A stretch of DNA of 30,000 nucleotides from Chara braunii (taxonomy: Eukaryota; Streptophyta; Charophyceae; Charales; Characeae), in NCBI GenBank assembly GCA_003427395.1, contig BFEA01000109.1, positions 2,920,502 through 2,950,501 on the forward strand, written 5' to 3'. A model generated the notes under the pieces. That model worked only from the letters and a program-made list of their open reading frames with translations, was not told where the DNA came from and did no database searches. This document shows positions 1 through 8,610 of the stretch, piece after piece. Made by a program: the position numbers and the translations under genes. Each line of letters starts with the position of its first letter. Position 1 is the first letter of the stretch.

Positions 1-3000
1 TGTGTTCTCCATTATCAAGCCCTGCGCCAGTGACGAAGGCAAAGGAGAAAGGAAATGGATCTGGACGCAGGTCCTCGCCAGATACAGCTAGAAGATGGAG
101 TGATGGGAGACGGGTGTCGTGGAGTAAAAAGGATATAACTCGTGTGTTACTAAATAAGAATAGAGGAGGTAGAATGCTAGGTAGGGGTAGGAGCAGGGCG
201 AATCTGAGTATGTGGTTAGATTTTGGAATCACGAGAGAGATGAGGAGAACGAGAGAACAATAAGTGCGTGGAAGTGAGGGACTAATGGGTATGGCAAGGG
301 CAAAAATTGAATATCTCACCCGCTTCTTCATGGAATCAGGCGAAGTAAGATGCTGCACTGAGGTTTGATGCACTGCGAGTTAAATGAGCAAGTCAGATTC
401 GACCATTAAGCACGAGAATAGTCGCTATCAGCCTAACGAGGTGCGGGACGGGAGATATGGAGTACATGGATGAGAAGAGGGAACGAAGATATGTATAAGA
501 CTAAGGAGATAGTACAACAGAAGAGAGGGAGCAGAGAGAGGAGAAAGGTAGCACAGAGGAACGCAGCATCACGAGAGAGGAAGCAGTTGAGACAGCAGCC
601 AGGAAAGAAAAAGAGAATGAACCTGGACGAAGTTAAGAGAGGAGGGGAGAGGAGAATTGAAAGTGAACTAGCTGGCTTATCTCTGAACGAAATCGGGCGA
701 GCCAAAAGTTGGATCTAAGGTTTTTGGGCAGGGCGAAGCAGATGGCAACATCAGAAGTTGCGTTCGAGCAATGAGGTGACCAGGATCAGAGGCAGAGGCT
801 GCGTGGTGCACGGCCGGCCAGGAGCGGGGTAGTAACTGTGGAGCAACGACGAATCCCCCCCGATTTCTGGTGGGAGCTTCATTCTCAGTTCGTAATCTCT
901 ACCTGGGGGTGGTGAAGCGGGTATGGCAGCGAGATAGGAGTGCGGGCGTGTAAGTGAGGACGAGCGAGAGGGGAGATGAACTAGGGTGGCCTTGAGCTGC
1001 GGCCGGTGTAAACGGGAACAGCCGAGGTCACAGGGCTGGGTATAACGGGCATAACTGAGTGTGAGTGCACAGCGTAGAAGGAGTGGACGGGTGCTGATCC
1101 GCAGCCAATCTAGCAAGTAGGTGTGGTTGGCTGTGTTGGATCGAGGGGGATGCACGTAGCTTGCTGTAGCTACCAAAATTGGTCGGGGAGGAAACGGCAG
1201 GGGATTGGACAACGCACCTGGCCACATCCTGGCAGAAGGTCCGTCCTTAAAATTCGTTTTTAAGGGTGGAGGTAGCTCTGCCCATCGTCGCGGTACCGAT
1301 CCCACCCTGTCCGTAGCAGTGGGGACTGTCACGACTGCCACCCCACCGTTAGAACACAGTCCTCGTCCCCCTCTATGGTCAAGTCGTGTTAACTCGAGTA
1401 TGGCGTAACATTCTTTACTCACGTAAGCGGGAAGAAAGAGCGTGAGTGAGGTGGCCTGCACCTCCGTTGCGTCGTTGTTGGTTCTCCGGAAGAATCCGCC
1501 CGTGATTATGGTCGGGTTTGTTAGGGGTTAGGGCGGTAAGCCACGAGTTGAACTCCAATAGTATTTTGCACCTGCAACTGGGGGCTGTTAACTTAGTGAG
1601 GCTAATTGGAGCTAAGTATGGATATGCTAGTTAAATATTGTGGGACGTTGTAGGGCCTGCGGCCAGCTATTCCGTAGACTATCACGTGGTTGCCCCTCTA
1701 AGATGGGTCATTACCAAGAATAAGACCTCTGGTAGCGGGGGTCAGGCTCGGTAGCGAAGAGTTCGGTCCGTGCGACTGCAGACAAAGCCGGATATGGCAG
1801 GGGGTGAGTGAATTCGAGACTTTTTTTTCCTATAGATGGTGATACTTGGCCGATCTTGGTTGGAAATATTAGTCTGCTTAGTCCGGCTGGTGTGGACCAC
1901 TGTGCACTTGCTGGCCCTTATTAGGACAGACCGACCTCGTTGTGCATTACGGCTTCACTTTGTGTTTCTAGAGAGGAGTTACCACTACTGTGTTTCGGCA
2001 GGCCGCGGCCACAGTGGTTAGGACGTGGCTGCAGTTGTTGGGCCCTCAAAGGCGATGTGTGCTCTTCCTTGTAATACCTGTTGTTGGGTCACGGATTGCT
2101 GAACTTCGGTTGTCTCTGTTGCTGACTTCGGAGTGGTATAGTCGTTGTTGAAGCCGGGTGCATGGTTCAGAAACCGCTACGGTGGAACACCCTTCCTGTG
2201 TGCCCCACGGATAAGACGGTATTGTTGTTGCCAAAGCCCGGCTACGGTAAAGTGTTGAGCTAGCAAGTACTACCCCGAACAAGGTGGCGTTACAGTTACT
2301 TAGCAGGGGTTGGTGTGTTACAGAAGGGCAGTACCTTGTAGCAGTGCTGTATTGCCGCAGGCGGGCGTTCTGCAGTTGCTTTCCGCTGAGTACTTCCGGA
2401 CTGTGTAAACGTTGTGCAGCCCACTATGCGCCAGTGCTACCAGTGGTAGCTTACCTTACCACTGCCAAGGGACACCTGCCCCAGGTCCCGCGTATTGTTG
2501 CGGGGGGGGTTTGAAGCTCAGGCGTTGTGCGTTGCTAAGCACCGCTGAACTACATTACTATGCGCAAGCGTTATGCAACCACTATACAGGTTGAGGTGCA
2601 CTAAGGAACCAACTGTAATTCGTTGTACTAAACTTGCTGCTGAGCGGAGTTATGTTTCATTACACATCGTCTCGGGCTGAGATGAGCCAGTACACTTGTC
2701 GGACTTATTACTGGACATGGCTACATTGTTAGACTAAAGTGCACAACTGCAGGCTGGGCTGCTGCCGGACTGAGTATCGCTGTATCTCGAGTGGAACACG
2801 GGAAATGTACTCTGGTCCAACGCGGTCTCTCTACGCAGCGAAGAGCGGGCTCAGTCAAAAAGGAACGGCGTTGGGTTGTGGGCAGGTGCTCAAGCCTTGA
2901 AAAGAGGGTCGCGGTTGCGACTCAGACGGGCGACTCATGTTATATTAAGTGAGGCACGTTGTTGAAAGGCACAGAGGGGTGCTGCCCGAGGAAATTATTA

Positions 3001-3800
3001 GTTACTGCAGGAGTCTGTCCTTGTATTAGGGGCACTACTACTACACACGGCGGCGGTGTTGCACTGAACCACGTTGTGCAGTACCATCTTTGGTTGGCTA
3101 CCACATTCATCTGCTATGTGTGCAGGTATGCAACAGAAGTATTGGCGAGACTTACCGACGCCTCAGATAAAGCACAGGGGTGTGCTCTATTTGAAGTGAG
3201 CCCTTCTAGGATGCGCATCTATAAATTGTTTAGAGGAGGGCCGCTGCTCAGACCTGGCAGGCGATCAAGGGGCCGGAATTCTGCGTAGGTCAGAACTCAG
3301 GCTGCTCCGGCTGCGTTCCAATATGCCATCATTGCGGGGCCCTCAGGCGAGTCAAGACTTAAAGCCCCTCTCATTGTGAGTTGAGCTGACCCTCCCTTGT
3401 ATCTCGAAAGTCTAATCTTTCTACTTCTACCCTTCTTACTCTAAGTCTAGTCCAGATCTGGGAGGAAGGCGGCAGGCAAAATTGCAACCCGTAGGTCCGC
3501 GCCAAGGCCTCTGTGGGAGGTTGCCCCACCGATTGCGGGAGCTCTGTCGGAGCCCAGGCGGGGTTCTGGAGGCAGGGAACACTCAGGTATAACCCTCGAT
3601 TTACGCGTGTGATCGTATCATTAAACTATATTATCCTATTGCTATTGGTCTGACTGTAAGTATGACTGGAAAAGATAACTGTTCTTCTTTATTTGTTTAA
3701 CTTCAGGACATTGTTTTGCAGAGTAAATTAACAACTATGTATTGATGTAAATCAGATTATTGGAGTGAACTCAGACAACACAAGAGCTGTGATTATGTGA
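1..3800. other. LTR1 left part: no recognised gene
   Basis: About the first 750 bases are purine-rich with many GAGAG/AGGAG runs. Positions 1830-3300 are TG-rich with recurring GTTGTG(C) words. Several open frames exist on both strands, but none has a recognisable domain and most are broken or shifted in the second LTR. A TATAAATT box at 3220-3227 is kept in LTR2 (about 25111). I see nothing else I can name. Confidence 0.5.
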
Positions 3801-3802
3801 CG

Positions 3803-5410
3803 GAGGCTGGACGAACACATAAGTTGCGGGCTGTTTAGTCTTTCGCACTTGTTTTATTTGTTATTTGGCAGGCTAGGCTACCCATTAGTTGGGTAGCCTA
3901 GTTCTACGCTGTATGTGACGGTATAGGCTGGTCAGACACAACATAAGTTGTTGTGTATGGTCATATGCCTTTCGTCGTTTGTTCAGGCAGAGGCTGTACT
4001 CCTCATAAGTTGAGGAGGCTCAGCCTATGTGTATGCCGAAAGTTTAGGCTGACCAGTCTCACCATGAGTTGGTGAGGTCTGGTAATACGCCTTATGTCGA
4101 TTTTTTAGGCTGAGGCTGACCACACCATAAGTTGGTGTGAATCAGTCTTATGCTTTACTGTTCAAGCAAGACTATTCACATCATAAGTTGGTGTGGTCAA
4201 GTCATGAGCCGTCATCATTAAAGCGAATCAGAGTATATAATGTGATACAATTACCTATTAAGTATATTCGTGGCAGGCTGGGCGCCATAAGTTGGGAGAT
4301 CTAGCCATATAAGCCGGTAGCAGAGAAAGCAGAGAGGAAAGAAGGTTAAAAGTATAAAATGGTGTGGTAACTTTGGGCAGGCTGACTCATCCATAAGATG
4401 GATAGTCAGTCCTATGTCCTTGATAACACAAAGCAGAGAATTATATAAAGCTTGAATATTTTCCCATTTCTAAACGTAACTGGCGTCTGGGTGAGGATCC
4501 TTATGAGTTGAGGTGACCTGACCACTCGTCTGAAGGAAGAAATTGGTTGTGAAACTTATTTATCTGATGTAGTTGTGTTGCGGAGGCCGGACGAACGCAT
4601 AAGTTGCAGGCTATTCGGTCACACGCGCTTGTTGTTGTTTTAGGCAGGGCTAGACTATCCATAAGTTGGGTAGCCTAGTCATATGCTATATGTCACTGTA
4701 TGGGCTGGCCAGACACAACATAAGTTGTTGTGTCTGGTCATATGCCTTTTGTCGTTGTTCAGGTAAAGGTTGAGTCCCTCATAAGTTGAGGTGGTTCAGT
4801 CTTTTGTGTATGTCGAGTGTTTAGGTTGATCAGGTCTCACCATGAGTTGGTGCGCCCTGGTTATACGCCTTATGTTATTTGTTCAGACAGAGGCTTATCA
4901 CAACATAAGTTGTTGTGGTAAGTTTTAGGCCTTATGTCCATAAAGTTTAACATGGTTGTATTGCGAAGGGTTCGGCGAACGCATAAGTTGCGGGTTGTTC
5001 GGTCATTCGCGCAAGTGGCTTTGTCTAGGCTGGGTTGGACTATCCATAAGTTGGGTAGCCTGACTCTACGCCGTATGTAACTGTTTGGGCTTGCCGGGCA
5101 CAATATAAGTTGTTGTGTCCAGTCATATGCCTTTTGTTATTGGTTAGGCAGAGGCTGACCCCCATAAGTTGGAGGTTCAGTTTTATGTGTATGCCGAATG
5201 TTCAGGCTAACCAGCCTCACCACAAGTTGGTGCGGCCCGATCATACGCCTTATGTCGGTTGTTTTGCAGAAACTGGTCACACCATAAGTTGGTGTGGTTT
5301 GGTCTTATGCGTACGTATATTTGTGTTACCAGGCTAGGGCACCATAAGTTGGTGTGACCTAGTCATATAAACTGGCAGGTCAGTCACATCCATAAGTTGG
5401 GTTGGCTGAC
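3803..5410 (+). repeat. Tandem array of about 24 hairpin units with constant loop and changing arms (LTR1 copy)
   Basis: The core CATAAGTTG (or a one-base variant) recurs at 3818, 3883, 3942, 4004, 4063, 4126, 4182, 4286, 4392, 4502, 4598, 4660, 4719, 4780, 4841, 4904, 4982, 5045, 5104, 5163, 5221, 5283, 5343 and 5391. Most units are 56-65 nt apart; units 7-11 are 96-110 apart. Each core is flanked by complementary arms that leave a TAAGT loop. Examples are CTAGGCTACCCA/TGGGTAGCCTAG at 3873-3901, ACACAACA/TGTTGTGT at 3936-3956, CTCCTCA/TGAGGAG at 3999-4017, CTCACCA/TGGTGAG at 4058-4076 and CACACCA/TGGTGTG at 4121-4139. At 4706-4740 the stem is 15 bp with one G.T pair. Outer pairings (AGGCTG/CAGCCT, GGCA/TGCC) extend many units. 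The role is unknown; structured RNA or a protein-binding array are both possible. Confidence 0.9.
4442..4450 (+). promoter_or_regulatory. Candidate TATA box in LTR1
   Basis: TATATAAAG lies between hairpin units 9 and 10 and is conserved in LTR2. It is a good TATA match, but in a long AT-containing LTR such matches are expected by chance and no start site can be seen. Other candidates are 3220-3227 and 6298-6305. Confidence 0.25.
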
Positions 5411-5806
5411 CCTATGTCTTATGTAAGGAAGGGTAAAAAGAGAATAATGAGGGTTTTTGAACGAACTATGTGGTCTGGAAAAGAACCATGTGGGATTGTG
5501 AGAGATGTTTGCGCTTGCATGCTCGTGGGCTCTCACTTGGGACATCTTTTGATGGAGTAGTTGTTGTAGATGCTCGCCGAATGCTGAAGCCATAGGTAGG
5601 TAAGATGAATGATGGGAGAGAAGCTTGGGATGAGATAGGACAGACTCTGCTGGGGGTTGGGATCAACTTTGGCTCATGGCCTCATTCAGAGGGTATATGG
5701 ACCAATATTGAGCCTAAGTTGTCAAGCAGGGATCAGGAGTGAGCCCCAAGTATAGTTTTGCTTTGCACTTTGACTTTCAACTTTGTATAAATCTTGGCAG
5801 CCTACT

Positions 5807-5940
5807 TTTCCTATGGGAAGCGCTACCGAAATTTTTGCAAAACTGAAAAGAGTTAGTCATATTCAGGTTCCTAGAAATTCTGAAAAGGCACATTTCCTAC
5901 GGGAAGCGCTGCCGAAATTTTGATAAATTTGGAGAGTTAG
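5807..5940 (+). repeat. Local direct duplication, two 48-50 nt copies (LTR1)
   Basis: Positions 5807-5856 and 5893-5940 share TTTCCTAYGGGAAGCGCT, CCGAAATTTT and a terminal GAGTTAG, about 86 nt apart. The word GGGAAGCGCT contains the palindrome AGCGCT. The copies have diverged, so the duplication predates the LTR pair; both are also present in LTR2. Confidence 0.75.
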
Positions 5941-6164
5941 AATATTTCCTGTTAGACCAATCTTAGCAACTCAACCCTGAGTAGGGGAGGTGTTATTGAA
6001 CCTCTCAGAAGCTGAGTAGGAGCTTAATAGAGGAGTTAGGATGTGATTTAGGAGGATTACTCCCTACTTAGGCTAAACGTTGTAGTGGAATCTCTTTGAC
6101 CTGTGCTGTGGTGCAGGCCGTGCGTATTGATTGAAGGTCTGACTTGGTCAGCCTGACTATTCTT

Positions 6165-6183
6165 CTGTTATCACTGATAACAG
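6165..6183. repeat. Perfect inverted repeat, 9-bp arms (LTR1)
   Basis: CTGTTATCA-C-TGATAACAG is a perfect inverted repeat with a 1-nt centre. A second small hairpin (CTGAC-TTG-GTCAG) lies just upstream. Its role is unknown; it could be a protein-binding palindrome or an RNA hairpin. Confidence 0.7.
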
Positions 6184-6783
6184 GTCGGTTGCCGATTCGT
6201 TGGTATACGACTCAACCTTTCGTCCCTTTTTGTTTCTCAACCTAAGACCTTGACCCTGGCTGGTTCTTTGTTTTGTTCGATTTTCACCCAGATTCTTTAT
6301 AAATGGTCATTTCTTCAAGGCTGAGTACCTTTGTTGTGGAATGGTGGGGAAAAGGTTGGGCTTGTGTACAAGGCAGGGTGTGAGCTGCAGAAGGCTGAAA
6401 AGTTGACCCCTTTAGTATATGTGTTGTTGTTTGATCCTTGTGTGTGGTCACAGGTATATATGGAGCATGTTAATCAAGTATGATGTTTTGGTTGTTTTGA
6501 GTTCAGGCGGGCAAGCCACGTAGCTATTGTGAGAGTGTACTATCACATAACTCTTTGCTTGACTAAGGATATTTCCCCTTATTTATATATTGTGGTTGGG
6601 CTCTCGCTCGCACAGCCCGCACTCGGTTGTGTGACCGCATGCCGATCTTTTCTGTATCTTTGTCTAACTTTAGTTTATGGAACGATAAAAGTTCCGGGCG
6701 GAAGGACTAGCGTGTCGCTGGTGATGCGCCAGACAACTCACCACCGCTCCAAATTCCATCCTGCCCTATAGGCCGTCTTGCTC

Positions 6784-6900
6784 TGCACCCCTCGGGACAC
6801 CTCAGGGTGCAAAAGACGGAAAGACCCTCAGGCCGGGTTTGCGCCCGCTAGAGGATTACCTCCCCCTAGCGCGCGTTTCAGCCAACGCCTGAGCGTCGGA
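6784..6900 (+). repeat. Structured module 1 in LTR1: three consecutive hairpins
   Basis: TGCACCC (6784-6790) pairs with GGGTGCA (6805-6811). CGCTAG (6846-6851) pairs with CTAGCG (6866-6871), with an inner AGG-ATTA-CCT hairpin. CCAACGC (6882-6888) pairs with GCGTCGG (6893-6899) around a CTGA loop with one mismatch. Between the first two hairpins lies AAGACGGAAAGACCC (6813-6827), which is also a conserved word of large-subunit rRNA domain V. A diverged second module follows at 7425-7534. No known RNA family is recognised. Confidence 0.5.
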
Positions 6901-7424
6901 AATAACCCCATGGCTGAGAATAGACCACTTGGGTATGGATACCACGTAATGCGCCGTCATCACAGATACTCACGTAGAGCTGCATAGTGAGTTGGTATGT
7001 GTGGGTACTGCGTCCGCACGATCTTATCCTAAGTCCTTGCGCGCAGCACTCGCCGATCCTCGTAATAAAAGTTATGGGTCAGGCGGCGAGACCAAGAGCG
7101 TGCTACGGTCAATAGACTCGGGTTTGTGATAACGTGAAGCGACACATGGGCGAAAGACCAGTCCCAGTCGACCTATGGGAGCCCGTGTACGGGCCTCACT
7201 ACCCCGAACATTGGATAGCCTACGGGTAGAACTTTGGGTCTCCTCCGCGCGCGCGTCGTTTGGGCCTGCCTACCCCATCCATTTTAGGAGGCCACTAGAC
7301 CACTGCGAGTTGGAATAGGTTTCTCTTTTGAACTTTCATGGTTGGACGTTGTAGTCCGTGGTAGCCGTCAAAGTCATACCCCTTGATTTAGGCTACCACG
7401 ACAGCCCTAAAGCTGTCTACTCAA

Positions 7425-7534
7425 CCCCTCTGCACAGGGTGCAGAAGAGGGTGTGGTCTTCAACCGCACATGGTGGTTGTCTGGCGTCGAGAGATTACCC
7501 CTCAAAGCGCCTGTCAGCCGACACTTGAGTGTCG
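7425..7534 (+). repeat. Structured module 2 in LTR1, diverged relative of module 1
   Basis: It starts with CCCTCTGCAC and an AGG loop closed by GTGCA (7431-7443), contains GATTACC like module 1, and ends with CGACAC-TTGA-GTGTCG (7519-7534). The last hairpin matches module 1 in position and loop type (YTGA) but has different arm bases that still pair. The two modules lie about 640 nt apart. Both are present in LTR2. Confidence 0.45.
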
Positions 7535-7708
7535 AACGTGACCCTCGAGAATACCAAGGGCCGCGAGGCCACGAGTTCCACATAGTACCCCATCAGCGCA
7601 AATGCTTGCAGGTGCCCGCATGATCGATATGAGGGGGACATGCACTCACGCGCCTCTTATACGGAAGTTCAGCGCGCGGTGCCTATCTGAGTCTTGCCGT
7701 ATATAGTT

Positions 7709-8059
7709 ATGGGTCAGATACTGAAGGGACTAGGAGTTCTTGTGTTATGGCGTTGTTTATGGAGTTTGTTTCGTGTGGGGCTCCAGGTGTTATGGGTGAG
7801 TAAGTGTGAGTGTTGTGGTGTAACGCGTGGGTGTGTAGTACGTCCTAGTCGACTGACGTCGAGCGGCGTTTGGGACTTCAGCCCCCCAATACGGCGATTC
7901 GCGTACGGGTTCGATTTTCGGGCGTTCGACCGCACATACCCCCTATGCTACAGCGAGCGAGAAACGCCCTCGGCTGGGCTACCTCTGCAATTGCATACGA
8001 AAAGCTTTCGCATGTGGTTCAGTAGCTTGGCAGGGATACGCCCACCTAAGGGAAGGTGA
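7709..8059 (+). CDS. Unsupported small open frame near LTR1 right end (116 codons)
   Basis: An ATG at 7709 opens a frame of 116 codons that keeps the same length in both LTRs (partner at 29562-29912). The N-terminus is hydrophobic and there is a Cys-Glu-Cys-Cys motif near residue 33. No domain is recognised. I counted roughly 12 replacement and 10-11 silent differences between the two LTR copies. That is fewer replacements than neutrality would suggest, but far too few events to prove selection. The product could well be fortuitous. Confidence 0.15.
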   Translation: MGQILKGLGVLVLWRCLWSLFRVGLQVLWVSKCECCGVTRGCVVRPSRLTSSGVWDFSPPIRRFAYGFDFRAFDRTYPLCYSERETPSAGLPLQLHTKSFRMWFSSLAGIRPPKGR

Positions 8060-8237
8060 CAGCTCCCGTAGGCGGAGGTAGTGGTGCCTCGCATGACTCT
8101 GTCCTGTCGTAGGGACTCGCGAGAGGTACGGCTGGCGCACTCGGCCGGAGCGGCAAACGCTCTCCGCAATAAGTCCTGCATAATCCTGCGTGACGCCGCC
8201 GGGAGGGTCCCCGTGCGGGATCTATGCGCTCGACAGG

Positions 8238-8257
8238 TGGCGCCATTGCCGGGGATC
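8238..8257 (+). promoter_or_regulatory. Primer-binding site for tRNA-Asp (GTC)
   Basis: This stretch begins TGGCGCC and continues ATTGCCGGGGATC. From memory, the reverse complement of the 3' end of plant tRNA-Asp(GTC), with its CCA tail, is the same except G where this copy has A at position 8 (8245). That is 19 of 20 matches. It starts two bases after the CA that ends LTR1, the expected place. Minus-strand synthesis would start here. The one mismatch turns CG into CA, as expected from methyl-cytosine deamination. tRNA-Asp priming is known in Athila/Calypso-type plant gypsy elements. Confidence 0.85.
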
Positions 8258-8610
8258 TCGGCTGCCTACCGGGGTCCACCGTGAACGAACCCAGGTTAAG
8301 AGCAGGCTGATGATCTAGGCAAAACGACAACCTTTGATGGAAAGATTTTTCTCCTTGACGATGATTCGAGTATGGTGGCTTTCTCAATGACACGACAGAT
8401 CTGCCTGCCTTGATTGTGAGTAAGGTCGGAAGTGTGCATTATGTGTATCCGTTTCAGCGATAGGGTCAGAGTAATAATATAGACCTGATAGGTTACTTTA
8501 GTTAATAAAGATAGTAGTTGAATGGTGAAAGCAGGCAAGTTAGAGACTCGACGGCCGATTGTTTTGTTAAAACCTTTCGTCCCTCAACAGGTGTTTGAGA
8601 AAACGTAAAG
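8258..8610 (+). other. Untranslated leader between PBS and gag
   Basis: About 350 nt without a convincing ORF. GCAGGC (8302-8307) pairs with GCCTGC (8403-8408), enclosing about 95 nt. GTGAGTAAG at 8416 is a good 5' splice-site match. A pyrimidine-containing stretch ending in CAACAG (8590) could be an acceptor 20 nt before the gag ATG. A leader hairpin might serve packaging, but nothing here proves it. Confidence 0.5.
8416..8421 (+). promoter_or_regulatory. Candidate splice donor in leader
   Basis: GTGAGT followed by AAG matches the plant 5' splice-site consensus. It lies upstream of gag, the usual position for the common donor that makes subgenomic RNAs. It could pair with 8590 or, for the second Gag-like frame, with 15408. 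Prediction only. Confidence 0.3.

Larger units (their letters stand above)
5411..6780. other. LTR1 middle part: no recognised gene, small repeats only
   Basis: The sequence is AT-richer than its neighbours. It holds one local duplication (5807-5940) and one perfect inverted repeat (6165-6183), listed separately. Open frames are short, lack recognisable motifs and differ in length between the LTRs. Confidence 0.5.
1..8235 (+). repeat. 5' long terminal repeat (LTR1), left edge not in window or unresolved
   Basis: Base 1 onward matches base 21886 onward almost without interruption. The register drifts from 21885 to 21853 through small indels: about 20 nt extra in LTR2 near 640, about 15 nt extra in LTR1 near 3412, 8 nt extra in LTR2 near 28051, and about 28 nt missing in LTR2 near 7040. 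The right edge is set at the CA of ...CGACA (8235), because a tRNA-Asp primer-binding site begins two bases later. The left edge is uncertain: the match begins at the first base of the window, and no polypurine tract lies directly before 21886. A length of at least 8.2 kb is exceptional. The LTR has no convincing protein gene; it holds the hairpin array and other structured segments listed separately. Confidence 0.85.

Noticed and set aside
30-263. 77-codon Arg-rich frame present in both LTRs
   Set aside because: It lacks an ATG at the stated start, and three of four differences between the copies are replacements, so there is no sign of constraint.
751-1461. Antisense open frame of 236 codons in LTR1
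   Set aside because: No domain or motif. In LTR2 the same frame is cut by a stop (CGA to TGA) and starts later. Its length fits chance in GC-rich, purine-biased DNA.
1519-1535. Telomere-type repeat (TTAGGGGTTAGGG)
   Set aside because: Two imperfect units only, inside the LTR.
3803-5410. CRISPR-like array
   Set aside because: Only about 9 bases are constant, the intervening sequences are related to one another, and each unit is a hairpin. The context is a eukaryotic LTR with no cas genes.
8301-8410. Hammerhead ribozyme or box C/D snoRNA around CTGATGA at 8306
   Set aside because: CTGATGA is not followed by a stem II and GAAA core, and no D box CTGA precedes the closing GCCTGC. The GCAGGC/GCCTGC stem alone is not enough.
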